From assembly GCF_014696315.1 (NCBI RefSeq), contig NZ_JACJPX010000003.1:181596-245595 (forward strand): a stretch of 64,000 nt of DNA, written 5' to 3'. This document shows positions 56,336 to 64,000 of the stretch, piece after piece (the stretch's first letter is position 1; each line of letters opens with the position of its first letter). The notes below the pieces were generated by a model that saw only the letters and a list, made by a program, of their open reading frames with translations, was not told the DNA's origin and did no database searches. The position numbers and the translations under genes are program-made. This DNA is from Calothrix membranacea FACHB-236 (GTDB taxonomy: Bacteria > Cyanobacteriota > Cyanobacteriia > Cyanobacteriales > Nostocaceae).

Positions 56336-58513
56336 ATGCAACGCCGTAAATTTTTACAATTTGCTGGAACAGCCTTAACTACACTGGGCTTGAGCCAATT
56401 CGATATTATTCGCCAAGCAAATCGTTATGCTCAAGTTTTGGCACAAAGTACTCCGCGTAAATTAGCGTTGTTGGTAGGAATTAATCAGTATCCAGCTAGT
56501 CAAAGATTTAGTGAATTACAAGGATGTGTTACTGATGTAAATTTACAACAGGAATTGTTAATTCACAGGTTTGGTTTTAATAAAAGTGACATTCTCAGGT
56601 TAACGAGTGAACCATCAGACCAGCAACCAACACGCAACAATATATTAACTGCCTTTGAAGAACATTTAATTAAACAAGCCAAACCGGGAGATATCGTAAT
56701 TTTTCATTTTTCCGGTCATGGTTCGGAATTGATTGACCCCAATCCGATAAAATTATGTCCCAATCAGCAATTTAATAGTAACTCCAACAGTACTATTGTT
56801 CCGACTGAGGACGGACAAAGTAAATTAGTCCCAGATATCATGGGGCGGACTCTATTTTTGCTGTTGTCTGCATTGCAAACAGATAATGTTTCCTTTGTTT
56901 TAGATAGTTGCCACTCTGGGGGTGGTACTCGTGGTAATTTTAGAATCCGTTCTGTCCCAGGTGATAATTTAAAGCCTAGTAATGAAGAACTCGCATATCA
57001 ACAAGGTTGGTTAAAAAAGCTACAAATCTCGGCTGAGGATTTTGCTCAACAACGCTGTGCAGCATTGCGGAAAGGGGTAGTAATAGCCAGCGCTCAACGA
57101 CAACAGGCAGCAGCAGACGCTACATTTGATGAGTTTTTTGCAGGTGCATTTACTTACTTGTTAACTCAATATCTCTGGCAACAAACAAGTAATGTAGGTA
57201 GTGCGATCGCTCAATTAACTCCTGGTTTAAGAGTATTACAAACTACCCAAAAACCTTTAGCAGATGGGAATCAAAGCCAGCCTGTGTATTTTATCAGTAA
57301 TAAATTACCGCCAGCTGATGCTGTAATTACTAAAGTACAAGGTAAACAAGCCACCATCTGGTTAGGGGGAGTAGACTCAGAAAGCCTCCAAAGCTTTGAC
57401 AAAGGCGCTGCTTTCACAATAGTTGATGAAAAAGGGCAAGCATCTGCACAAGTTAAATTAGAATCTCGTCAGGGTTTAACTGCAACAGCCAAGCTAGAAC
57501 CAGGGGGAAAAGTTGCATCTGTACAACCAGGAATGCTGTTACAAGAATCCAGCCGTGTGGTTCCGGCTAATTTAAAATTAACCATCGGTATCGATCCTTC
57601 CATCGCAGAAGAAACCAATGCTACTCAACAAGCACTTTCCCAAATTAACCGTATTGAAGCTGTCACAGCAAAATCAGGAACCGTACCATATCCCTCACAG
57701 GTGCAATATATAGTGAGTCGATTGACGGCTGAGTATCGGCAACAATTACAACAACAAAATATATCTAATTTACCCACAATTGGCAGTATTGGTTTATTTA
57801 CCAAAGGACTAGAATTAGTACCCCAATCTTTTGGCAAATTGGGAGAAACAGCACCAGCAGCTATTTCTCGTTTACAACCAATAATTAAATCTTTTTTAGC
57901 AGTTGAAATTATTAAAAAAACCCTAAACTCTACAACCTCAAAGTTAGATGTAGAAGTTTCCCTGAATTTAGTAGATCAACCAAAGCCACCACTTTATCAA
58001 ACATCCACAGTTAGAAATAAAAATAACCGGAGTGTAGCACAACAAGTTAATTCACAAAAATTACCAGTCGCTAAACTTTTTCAGTTGCAAGTTACCAATA
58101 ACGAATCTACTCCCCTTTATTTAACCAGTTTGCTGATAGATTCTACAGGGGGCTTAGTAGTAGTCTTTCCCTACCAATGGCCGGCAACAGAACAATCTAC
58201 ATTAATAGAACCAAAAGAAACTCGCACAATTGGCGATCCACGAAAACTAAAGCTTAAAGCCATAGATAAAGGTACAGGAGAAGCGCTAGTAATTGTGAGT
58301 CGTTCTCCACTGAAAAAAGCTGTCAAAACATTGGTAGCTTTAGCTGCGGAATTAAATCGCAGTTCTGGCCCGGTAGAGTTAGGAGAACCAGTAGAAGTAA
58401 TGGGCGATTTACTTGATGATTTAAGTAGCGATCGCTCAAGTAGCACCAGCACAGAAAAAGAAATTAGAGTATCAGATATGGCAACTTTATCAATTCCTTT
58501 TGAAGTGGTGTAA
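56336..58513 (+). CDS. Caspase-like (peptidase C14) protein with DUF4384-type tail
   Basis: This 725-residue protein begins with a twin-Arg-like leader (MQRRKFLQFAGTALTTLGLS). A caspase p20-like domain follows (about 40-320) with RKLALLVGINQYP, the catalytic His128 in IFHFSGHGSEL, and Cys192 in LDSCHSGGGTRG. The dyad is intact. The C-terminal half contains a Val/Ser-rich extracytoplasmic-like region similar to DUF4384 domains (NNESTPLYLTSLLIDSTGGL). Cyanobacterial orthocaspases cut after Arg or Lys and are linked to stress and cell death, here by analogy only. The TpsB-TpsA pair follows 211 bp downstream. Confidence 0.9.
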   Translation: MQRRKFLQFAGTALTTLGLSQFDIIRQANRYAQVLAQSTPRKLALLVGINQYPASQRFSELQGCVTDVNLQQELLIHRFGFNKSDILRLTSEPSDQQPTRNNILTAFEEHLIKQAKPGDIVIFHFSGHGSELIDPNPIKLCPNQQFNSNSNSTIVPTEDGQSKLVPDIMGRTLFLLLSALQTDNVSFVLDSCHSGGGTRGNFRIRSVPGDNLKPSNEELAYQQGWLKKLQISAEDFAQQRCAALRKGVVIASAQRQQAAADATFDEFFAGAFTYLLTQYLWQQTSNVGSAIAQLTPGLRVLQTTQKPLADGNQSQPVYFISNKLPPADAVITKVQGKQATIWLGGVDSESLQSFDKGAAFTIVDEKGQASAQVKLESRQGLTATAKLEPGGKVASVQPGMLLQESSRVVPANLKLTIGIDPSIAEETNATQQALSQINRIEAVTAKSGTVPYPSQVQYIVSRLTAEYRQQLQQQNISNLPTIGSIGLFTKGLELVPQSFGKLGETAPAAISRLQPIIKSFLAVEIIKKTLNSTTSKLDVEVSLNLVDQPKPPLYQTSTVRNKNNRSVAQQVNSQKLPVAKLFQLQVTNNESTPLYLTSLLIDSTGGLVVVFPYQWPATEQSTLIEPKETRTIGDPRKLKLKAIDKGTGEALVIVSRSPLKKAVKTLVALAAELNRSSGPVELGEPVEVMGDLLDDLSSDRSSSTSTEKEIRVSDMATLSIPFEVV

Positions 58514-58529
58514 ATATCTCAAGTAAATC

Positions 58530-58673
58530 AGGACTTACGCAACTGGTACACTAATCTTCTGGTTTAAGAGTCAACAGTCAAGGGTCAAGGGTCAAGGGTC
58601 AAAAATTCAAGTTTTTTGGACTTTTGACTCTGGACAGCCTCAACGAAAAAAATGTGACACTTGCGTAAGTCCT
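58530..58673. mobile_element. 144-bp MITE-like repeat with 13-bp inverted ends
   Basis: It starts AGGACTTACGCAA and ends TTGCGTAAGTCCT, perfect 13-bp inverted repeats. It has a GGGTCAA heptamer run inside (58568-58604). No ORF. The AGGACTTACGC terminus looks like a common Nostocales dispersed element. Confidence 0.75.
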
Positions 58674-58723
58674 ATAAATATTTTAATAACGCTGAAATTT
58701 TTCCCTAATAATTTAAGAAAATA

Positions 58724-60493
58724 ATGAATTTAAAATTTGCAATAACTTGGTTGAGGAGTTTAACTGTCAAGATAATTGGCAGTAACAATCATGCGATCGC
58801 AAAAAATAGCGTATTCATTTTCTACTTACTGATTTCACCTGCGATTGCTCAAACAACCCCCGCCCCCACAGACACCAACCCAAATATTGAACGGTTTCCC
58901 CAACCTTTACCAACACCTCAACCTCTCCCACCCACTCAAGAACAACCAACTGTTCCCGTACCACCGCCCACACCCACACCAGAACAACCAAATATCAGCA
59001 TACCCGTCAATAAAATTGAAGTTGTCGGTAGTACCATCTTCCGCCCAGAGGAAATTACCCCAATTACCAAACCCTTTGAGGGACGTTCAATAACTCTTAA
59101 AGAACTCCAAAGTGTTGCAGATAGTATTACTCAGCTTTATTTAAATCGAGGTTATTTAACATCTAGAGCAATTGTCACAGAACAAACGATTACCGATGGT
59201 GTAGCCAAAATCCAAGTTATCGAAGGTTCTTTGGAAAAAATAGAAATCGAAGGAACTCAACGGCTAAACCCAGGCTATGTGCGTAGTCGTGTGAACTTAG
59301 CAGCGGGGAAACCCCTCAGAGTTGATAAAATCGAAGACCAGCTACGCCTGCTGAAAGAAGATCCTCTATTTACTAGTGTGGAAGCTATTCTCACACCAGG
59401 AACTAATATCGGTCAAAGTATTCTCACAGTCCGAGTTAAAGAAGCCAATGCCATTAGTGGTAATGTCGGCGTAGATAATTACTCACCACCAGGTGTAGGT
59501 TCTGAACGTTTTGGTGGTGCAATTAGCTATCGCAATGTTAGCGGCTTAGGTGATGAACTCATTGCCTCTTATTATCGTTCAACTACTGGCGGTTCTAACT
59601 CCTTAGACTTCATCTACCGATTACCAGTCAATGCCATGAATGGCACATTGCAACTACGCTATTCTCCCAGCGATAGTAAAATTACTCAAGCTCCATTTTC
59701 CGAGTTAGACATTACAGGAGATAGCCAGTTGTATGAAATTAGCTATCGCCAACCCTTGATTAGAACTCCCCGCGAAGAATTTGCCTTATCTTTAGGGTTT
59801 GCATTGCAGAATGGGCGGAATACCTTTGTCATTGAAGGCATACCCAGGCCTTTAAGTATCGGCCCTGATAACGACGGTAACACTAGAACCAGGGTGTTGA
59901 AGTTTGGGCAAGATTACATCAAACGTGATGTCCAAGGTGCATGGGCATTGCGATCGCAATTTAGTTTTGGTTTAGATATCTTCGATGCCACAACTAACTC
60001 TGGTTCTGCACCTGGTGGTAATTTCTTCAGTTGGTTAGGACAGATTCAAAGAGTACAACGCCTGGGAACAGACAACTTACTCATAGCCCAAGCAGATGTG
60101 CAACTTACACCAGACTCTTTGCTACCTTCACAACAATTTTTGATTGGTGGCGGACAATCTCTGCGTGGTTATCGCCAAAACGCCCGTGCTGGGGACAATG
60201 GTTTTCGTTTTTCAGTCGAGAACCGCATAGCCATCTTACGCGATCAAGCGGGATTACCAAACTTGCAACTAGCACCCTTTGTTGATATGGGTGCAGTGTG
60301 GAACGCTGCTAACAATCCCAACCCACTACCGAATCAAACCTTTTTAGCATCTGCCGGCTTGGGGTTACTGTGGGAACCCATACCCCGCCTACTCATGCGT
60401 TTAGACTATGGCGTTCCTTTTATAGATTTAAGCGATCGCGGCAACAACGCGCAAGACCGGGGTTTACATTTTAGTGCCAACTACAACTTTTAA
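58724..60493 (+). CDS. TpsB-type outer membrane transporter (ShlB/FhaC/HecB family)
   Basis: This 589-residue protein has an N-terminal export region ending near SPAIAQ (about 44), a Pro/Thr-rich linker (about 45-90), then two POTRA domains (about 92-170, INKIEVVGSTIF-like; 172-250, LEKIEIEGTQRLNPGYVRSR) and a C-terminal beta-barrel. The FhaC-type loop motif SLRGYRQNARAGDNGF (VRGY/F class) is present. It ends in an aromatic residue (FSANYNF), typical of barrel insertion. It exports the adjacent TpsA across the outer membrane. The gap to TpsA is 14 bp. Confidence 0.93.
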   Translation: MNLKFAITWLRSLTVKIIGSNNHAIAKNSVFIFYLLISPAIAQTTPAPTDTNPNIERFPQPLPTPQPLPPTQEQPTVPVPPPTPTPEQPNISIPVNKIEVVGSTIFRPEEITPITKPFEGRSITLKELQSVADSITQLYLNRGYLTSRAIVTEQTITDGVAKIQVIEGSLEKIEIEGTQRLNPGYVRSRVNLAAGKPLRVDKIEDQLRLLKEDPLFTSVEAILTPGTNIGQSILTVRVKEANAISGNVGVDNYSPPGVGSERFGGAISYRNVSGLGDELIASYYRSTTGGSNSLDFIYRLPVNAMNGTLQLRYSPSDSKITQAPFSELDITGDSQLYEISYRQPLIRTPREEFALSLGFALQNGRNTFVIEGIPRPLSIGPDNDGNTRTRVLKFGQDYIKRDVQGAWALRSQFSFGLDIFDATTNSGSAPGGNFFSWLGQIQRVQRLGTDNLLIAQADVQLTPDSLLPSQQFLIGGGQSLRGYRQNARAGDNGFRFSVENRIAILRDQAGLPNLQLAPFVDMGAVWNAANNPNPLPNQTFLASAGLGLLWEPIPRLLMRLDYGVPFIDLSDRGNNAQDRGLHFSANYNF

Positions 60494-60507
60494 CATCACT
60501 TAAAACT

Positions 60508-63500
60508 ATGTCAAATATTACATTTGGAAAAGCAAATATAAACAAAGGTTTAATTATTATTTTCGCCCTGAAGAATTACAAATCTTCTCTCTTCCTCAGT
60601 TTAATCTGTGCCCTCTGTGGTTGGTTATTATTAGATGGATTGCAAACCAAAGCCATAGCCCAAATCACACCAAATCCTAACGATGCCAATACCGTTGTCA
60701 ACCAAACAGACAACACCTTTAATATTCAAGGTGGCACTCAAACAGGCACAAATCTCTTCCACAGTTTTGAGAAATTCGGACTCAATCAAGGTCAAACTGC
60801 TAACTTTATTTCTAACCCATCAATTCAAAATATCTTAGGTCGAGTCACAGGTGGCGAAGCTTCAGTTATTAACGGCTTAATTCAAGTTACGGGTGGCAAC
60901 TCTAACCTATTTTTAATAAATCCTGCCGGGATGATTTTCGGCCCTAATGCCAGCTTAAATGTACCAGCAGCATTTACCGCTACTACAGCTAATGCTATTG
61001 GTTTTAATAATCAATGGTTTAATGCTGTTGGCACCAATAATTATAGTAATTTAACAGGTAATCCTGATGCTTTTGCGTTTACTCAACCAGGAGGAGCAAT
61101 TATTAATCATGGTAATCTCAGCGTTTCATCAGGACAAAGCTTAACCTTATTAGGTGGAACCGTAATCAACACAGGCACAGTCGAATCAGCCGCAGGTACA
61201 ATTAATATTAATGCTGTACCAGGAGAGAAGTTAGTTACCATCACTCCCAAAGGAAGTTTGTTGAGTTTGGGTTTACCTGTAGAAGCCAAAACAGCAATTA
61301 ATGCTTTACCTTTTACACCACAATCATTACCTCAACTGCTGACTGGAGGTAATGTCAATGTCGCTACTGGTGTCACTGTAGAAAATGGTGTAGTGAAGCT
61401 AACAGGTTCCGGGGTGACAATTCCCAATACACCAGGAACTACAGTTGTGGCTAACAATATAAATGTGTCCGGTCAAACAGGTGGAAATGTTAATATATTA
61501 GGCAATATCGTTGGTCTTGTTGATGCTAACATTAACGCCTCTGGGACAAATGGTGGTGGAACTGTCTTAATTGGCGGTGATTACCAAGGTAAAGGAACCG
61601 TACCAAATGCTTCCCAAACATTTATTAGCAGCAACTCCACAATTAATGCCGATGCAATAGAAAATGGTAACGGTGGGCGTGTCATTGCATGGGCAGATGG
61701 CACAACCCGTTTCTATGGAAATATTAGCGCTCGTGGTGGCAATAGTAGTGGTGATGGTGGTTTTGTTGAAGTCTCTGGTAAAGATAGTTTAACTTTTGAT
61801 GGTTTTGTTAATGTTGGTGCGACAAATGGCAAAGTAGGACAGTTACTATTAGATCCTGCAAGTGTTGTGATCAGTTTTGTAGGAGCAGATGACAATGAAC
61901 TTAATGATAGACAAATTCTATTTGCTAATAATCCAGGTGGCTCATTTTCCATTTCTAATACCAAGATTATAGATAGCCTCAAGAATGGTGATGTAACCAT
62001 TGAAGCCACAAATGATATAACGATTAATAGCTCATTTGAAGCATTTCAAAACTCCAATAAACTGACTCTTAATGCACCCAATATTGATATATCCGGTTCG
62101 CAAAACATTTCTGTTAGAGGCGACTTAAATTTAATCGGTAACAACTTAACTATTACTGACGATCAACTAACATCTACGCAAGGAAATCTCAATATTACAG
62201 CACAAACTCTCACAACTCAAAATTCTCAGCTATTTGCACAAGAAAACCTAAATTTAATTACACAAGGAAACTTAAATTTACAAGGAACTGAACTTTCATC
62301 TTTAGGAAATATATTCTTACAGTCGAATAATGCTATCAATTTATCTGAAACTGTCAACCCATCTATTACCCGAACTACAGGAAAAATCAGCATCCAAGGT
62401 AATGGTGGTATTAATATACAAGCTTTGAACCTTCCAGAATCTTTGCTTCGGAGTGGAGGCGACTTTAGCCTAATTAGCGACGGTAATATTATTGGTAATG
62501 CTCGAATTGCCAGTGGTGGTAATTTCTCAGTCGCCGGAACTGGAACATACAGCCAACCTAACCCTACAATAAATTTCAATGGCATTATTAGTTCTAGCGG
62601 TAATGTTAGCTTTGGTGACTACACAGGTAGTTCTTTGAAAGTAGAAGCAGGCGGAAACATTAAAGCTGGGAACATCAACATCACCAAAGCTGGTAGTTTT
62701 CCTACAGGTAGCGATCCAGATCTAGCAATTTTAAATACAGGCCCAGCAGTGATTCTGCGAGCAGGTGTAACTAATTTAAAATATTCACCGGATAACCCTG
62801 CTGGACGAACTTTTGAAGGGACAGCTTTCACATTCCCAAATGGGGAACTTCCGACAACCACAACTTTACCTGGAAGTATTCAAGTAGGAGATATTACAAC
62901 AGCGGAAACTCCTGTTGCACTACCTACTCGTAAAGAGTTTGAGACTGCAGGTTCTAACCTTTTTCCTGCTAACTCTGTAATATTATCTGCTGCAGGAGAA
63001 ATTAAAACAGGCAATATTACAACCAAGAAAGGATCTATCAACTTAACAACCACAAATGGCAATATTTTTGTAGATAGCATCAATACCTTAGGATTAAACC
63101 CCATTACTGGTGAGGGACAAAGTACTACTGATAGTGGTGCTAATATTACGGTTGATGCTGGTGGGATTTTTATAGTACAAAAAACCTTTCCATTTGGTTT
63201 TGCTCCTGATAGTTCTATCAAGTTTCCCACAAGTATTTTAACTTCGAGATTTAGTGGTAATTCTCAAGAGGGAACAAATGCCACAATTAATATTAAACAT
63301 AGAGGTGTAGACTTCATTGCTGGATATGGTAATAGTAATATCGCAGCTGATGTTAGTGGTACAGCCGGGGGAATATTCATTTCCGAGGGAAGTAATCAAC
63401 AGCTTGGTGGTTCATATAACGATCCAAACCTACCTTTGAGTAATTCTATTGGTGTTTCCCAAGTTCCTCGTCCAGGACAACCAGAACAACCACAACCACC

Positions 63501-63777
63501 AAACCCAGATATTCCTGATGATGCACAACGTCAGTTGACTAGACAACCGTCTCAAAATGATATTTGTCAACCTACAAATACAGGACTTACTTTAGCGCAA
63601 AAGCTTAAACAAGCACGCAGAGTATCTGTAAATAGTTCTACATCAGGTGGGGCAAATACTTGTGAAGGAGCGACACAAGATAATAACCTGCTGCAAATTA
63701 ATCAAGATAATCGTACCCAACCTGTTCGGATTAATTTAAATCCTGTACCTCAATCAAGGATGAATCATCATTCATGA
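60508..63777 (+). CDS. TpsA-type filamentous hemagglutinin-like exoprotein
   Basis: This 1089-residue secreted protein has a long atypical leader (cleavage near AIAQ, about residue 53). The TPS secretion domain occupies about 55-290 (NIQGGTQTGTNLFHSFEKFG; NPAGMIFGPNASLNV). Many beta-helix repeats follow (LTLNAPNIDIS, NLNITAQTLTTQ). The C-terminus has a Pro-rich PGQPEQPQPPNPDIP linker and two Cys (NDICQPTN, NTCEGATQ). The protein is probably a surface fibre for adhesion or aggregation. No toxin domain is visible. It is exported by the TpsB encoded just upstream. Confidence 0.92.
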   Translation: MSNITFGKANINKGLIIIFALKNYKSSLFLSLICALCGWLLLDGLQTKAIAQITPNPNDANTVVNQTDNTFNIQGGTQTGTNLFHSFEKFGLNQGQTANFISNPSIQNILGRVTGGEASVINGLIQVTGGNSNLFLINPAGMIFGPNASLNVPAAFTATTANAIGFNNQWFNAVGTNNYSNLTGNPDAFAFTQPGGAIINHGNLSVSSGQSLTLLGGTVINTGTVESAAGTININAVPGEKLVTITPKGSLLSLGLPVEAKTAINALPFTPQSLPQLLTGGNVNVATGVTVENGVVKLTGSGVTIPNTPGTTVVANNINVSGQTGGNVNILGNIVGLVDANINASGTNGGGTVLIGGDYQGKGTVPNASQTFISSNSTINADAIENGNGGRVIAWADGTTRFYGNISARGGNSSGDGGFVEVSGKDSLTFDGFVNVGATNGKVGQLLLDPASVVISFVGADDNELNDRQILFANNPGGSFSISNTKIIDSLKNGDVTIEATNDITINSSFEAFQNSNKLTLNAPNIDISGSQNISVRGDLNLIGNNLTITDDQLTSTQGNLNITAQTLTTQNSQLFAQENLNLITQGNLNLQGTELSSLGNIFLQSNNAINLSETVNPSITRTTGKISIQGNGGINIQALNLPESLLRSGGDFSLISDGNIIGNARIASGGNFSVAGTGTYSQPNPTINFNGIISSSGNVSFGDYTGSSLKVEAGGNIKAGNINITKAGSFPTGSDPDLAILNTGPAVILRAGVTNLKYSPDNPAGRTFEGTAFTFPNGELPTTTTLPGSIQVGDITTAETPVALPTRKEFETAGSNLFPANSVILSAAGEIKTGNITTKKGSINLTTTNGNIFVDSINTLGLNPITGEGQSTTDSGANITVDAGGIFIVQKTFPFGFAPDSSIKFPTSILTSRFSGNSQEGTNATINIKHRGVDFIAGYGNSNIAADVSGTAGGIFISEGSNQQLGGSYNDPNLPLSNSIGVSQVPRPGQPEQPQPPNPDIPDDAQRQLTRQPSQNDICQPTNTGLTLAQKLKQARRVSVNSSTSGGANTCEGATQDNNLLQINQDNRTQPVRINLNPVPQSRMNHHS

Positions 63778-63839
63778 TTGCTAATAGCTTAATTAAATCC
63801 TAGGGTGGATACTAAATACAATCAGGGTTTGAACGAAAT

Positions 63840-63899
63840 AATACCAAATCAAATGATGTTGGCGACACATCAATATATTCTAGAGGGCAAGGCATTGCC
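63840..63899. repeat. Palindromic host repeat, left half before an IS
   Basis: The sequence runs AATACCAAATCAAATGATGT through GACACATCAATATATTCTAG to GGGCAAGGCATTGCC. This is the reverse orientation of the repeat at 20142 and 29031, stopping exactly at GGCATTGCC. Confidence 0.8.
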
Positions 63900-64000
63900 C
63901 ATTGGTGTCAACTTAAGAAGATAAAGCCCAAATTTGTTGGGTGTAAGCGTCAATCTCTCGATGGCGCTTACGCCTGGTTTTGACTAATCCAAACAGCTTT
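63900..64000 (-). mobile_element. Insertion sequence, end only (continues past the window)
   Basis: The terminus CATTGGTGTCAACTTAA (63900-63916) is a 16/17 match to one end of the 197-bp element and 15/17 to the other. It directly follows GGCATTGCC. The transposase stop codon lies inside the terminal repeat. Family not assigned. Confidence 0.8.
63913..64000 (-). CDS. C-terminal end of an IS transposase (partial)
   Basis: The minus strand is open from the edge to TAA at 63915-63913. It reads KLFGLVKTRRKRHREIDAYT then QQIWALSS, basic and helical, as transposase tails are. Only 28 codons are visible. Its position at the end of an element with terminal inverted repeats supports the call. The 5' part is outside the window. 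Confidence 0.65.
   Translation of the reverse strand, partial: KLFGLVKTRRKRHREIDAYTQQIWALSS

Overview
The window is chromosomal DNA of a filamentous, heterocyst-forming cyanobacterium of the Nostoc/Anabaena/Calothrix/Tolypothrix kind. The evidence is the many GCGATCGC (HIP1) octamers, a complete fraC-fraD-fraE septal-junction operon, a phytochrome of the CphB type with its RcpB-like regulator, hoxE-hoxF, an Ssl1498-type light-harvesting-like small protein, and many degenerate 7-bp tandem repeats (STRR type). I saw no tRNA, rRNA, CRISPR array or prophage. Genes lie on both strands in short operons separated by repeat-rich spacers.

Layout. 1-7.5 kb: an Xre-type HTH protein open to the left edge, a DUF1499 protein, a DUF938 methyltransferase, a PLP aminotransferase of the serine/alanine-glyoxylate class, a KGG-repeat stress protein, an unlisted 36-residue membrane protein, a secreted protein and a tandem double-domain corrinoid adenosyltransferase. 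7.8-10.5 kb: fraCDE, whose 3' end is partly duplicated. 10.6-12.6 kb: a pentapeptide-repeat protein, a small one-helix protein, a 21-bp tandem array and a lipoprotein. 12.8-18.5 kb: a three-gene phytochrome phosphorelay operon with 4-bp overlaps. 18.6-26.9 kb: a 42-bp tandem array, a DUF202 protein, a Ser/Thr kinase, an alpha/beta hydrolase, a lone HicB-like protein, a peptidase M15 and mnmG.

27-41 kb: a GspC/PilP-like membrane protein, a BMP-type binding protein, a half-size TauE/SafE protein, a formamidase-like enzyme, an orphan terminator suggesting a small RNA, two tandem metallophosphoesterases, a type II P-type ATPase, a DUF442 phosphatase-like protein, a 58-residue protein and a GerMN protein. 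41.7-44.7 kb: hoxEF without hoxUYH, then a four-helix membrane protein. 44.9-46.6 kb: a truncated SDR gene, small ORFs and a possible GGDEF remnant. 47-55.5 kb: divergent pbpC and a giant alpha-2-macroglobulin lipoprotein that lacks the thioester motif, followed by a second 21-bp array. 56.3-63.8 kb: a caspase-like protein followed by a two-partner secretion TpsB-TpsA pair. The right edge cuts an insertion sequence.

The most notable structures are not classical genes. First, three unrelated tandem arrays all have a period of 21 or 42 bp and stay open in several frames. Second, a 197-bp non-autonomous element and the edge IS carry nearly the same 17-bp terminal inverted repeats; each sits in the same 9-bp site of the same palindromic host repeat. 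Third, a 106-bp tandem duplication of the fraE 3' end differs mainly by synonymous changes. Fourth, a heptamer array lies inside the pbpC reading frame. I did not find one obviously new multi-gene system. The 21-bp arrays and the nested element family are the best candidates for something undescribed.
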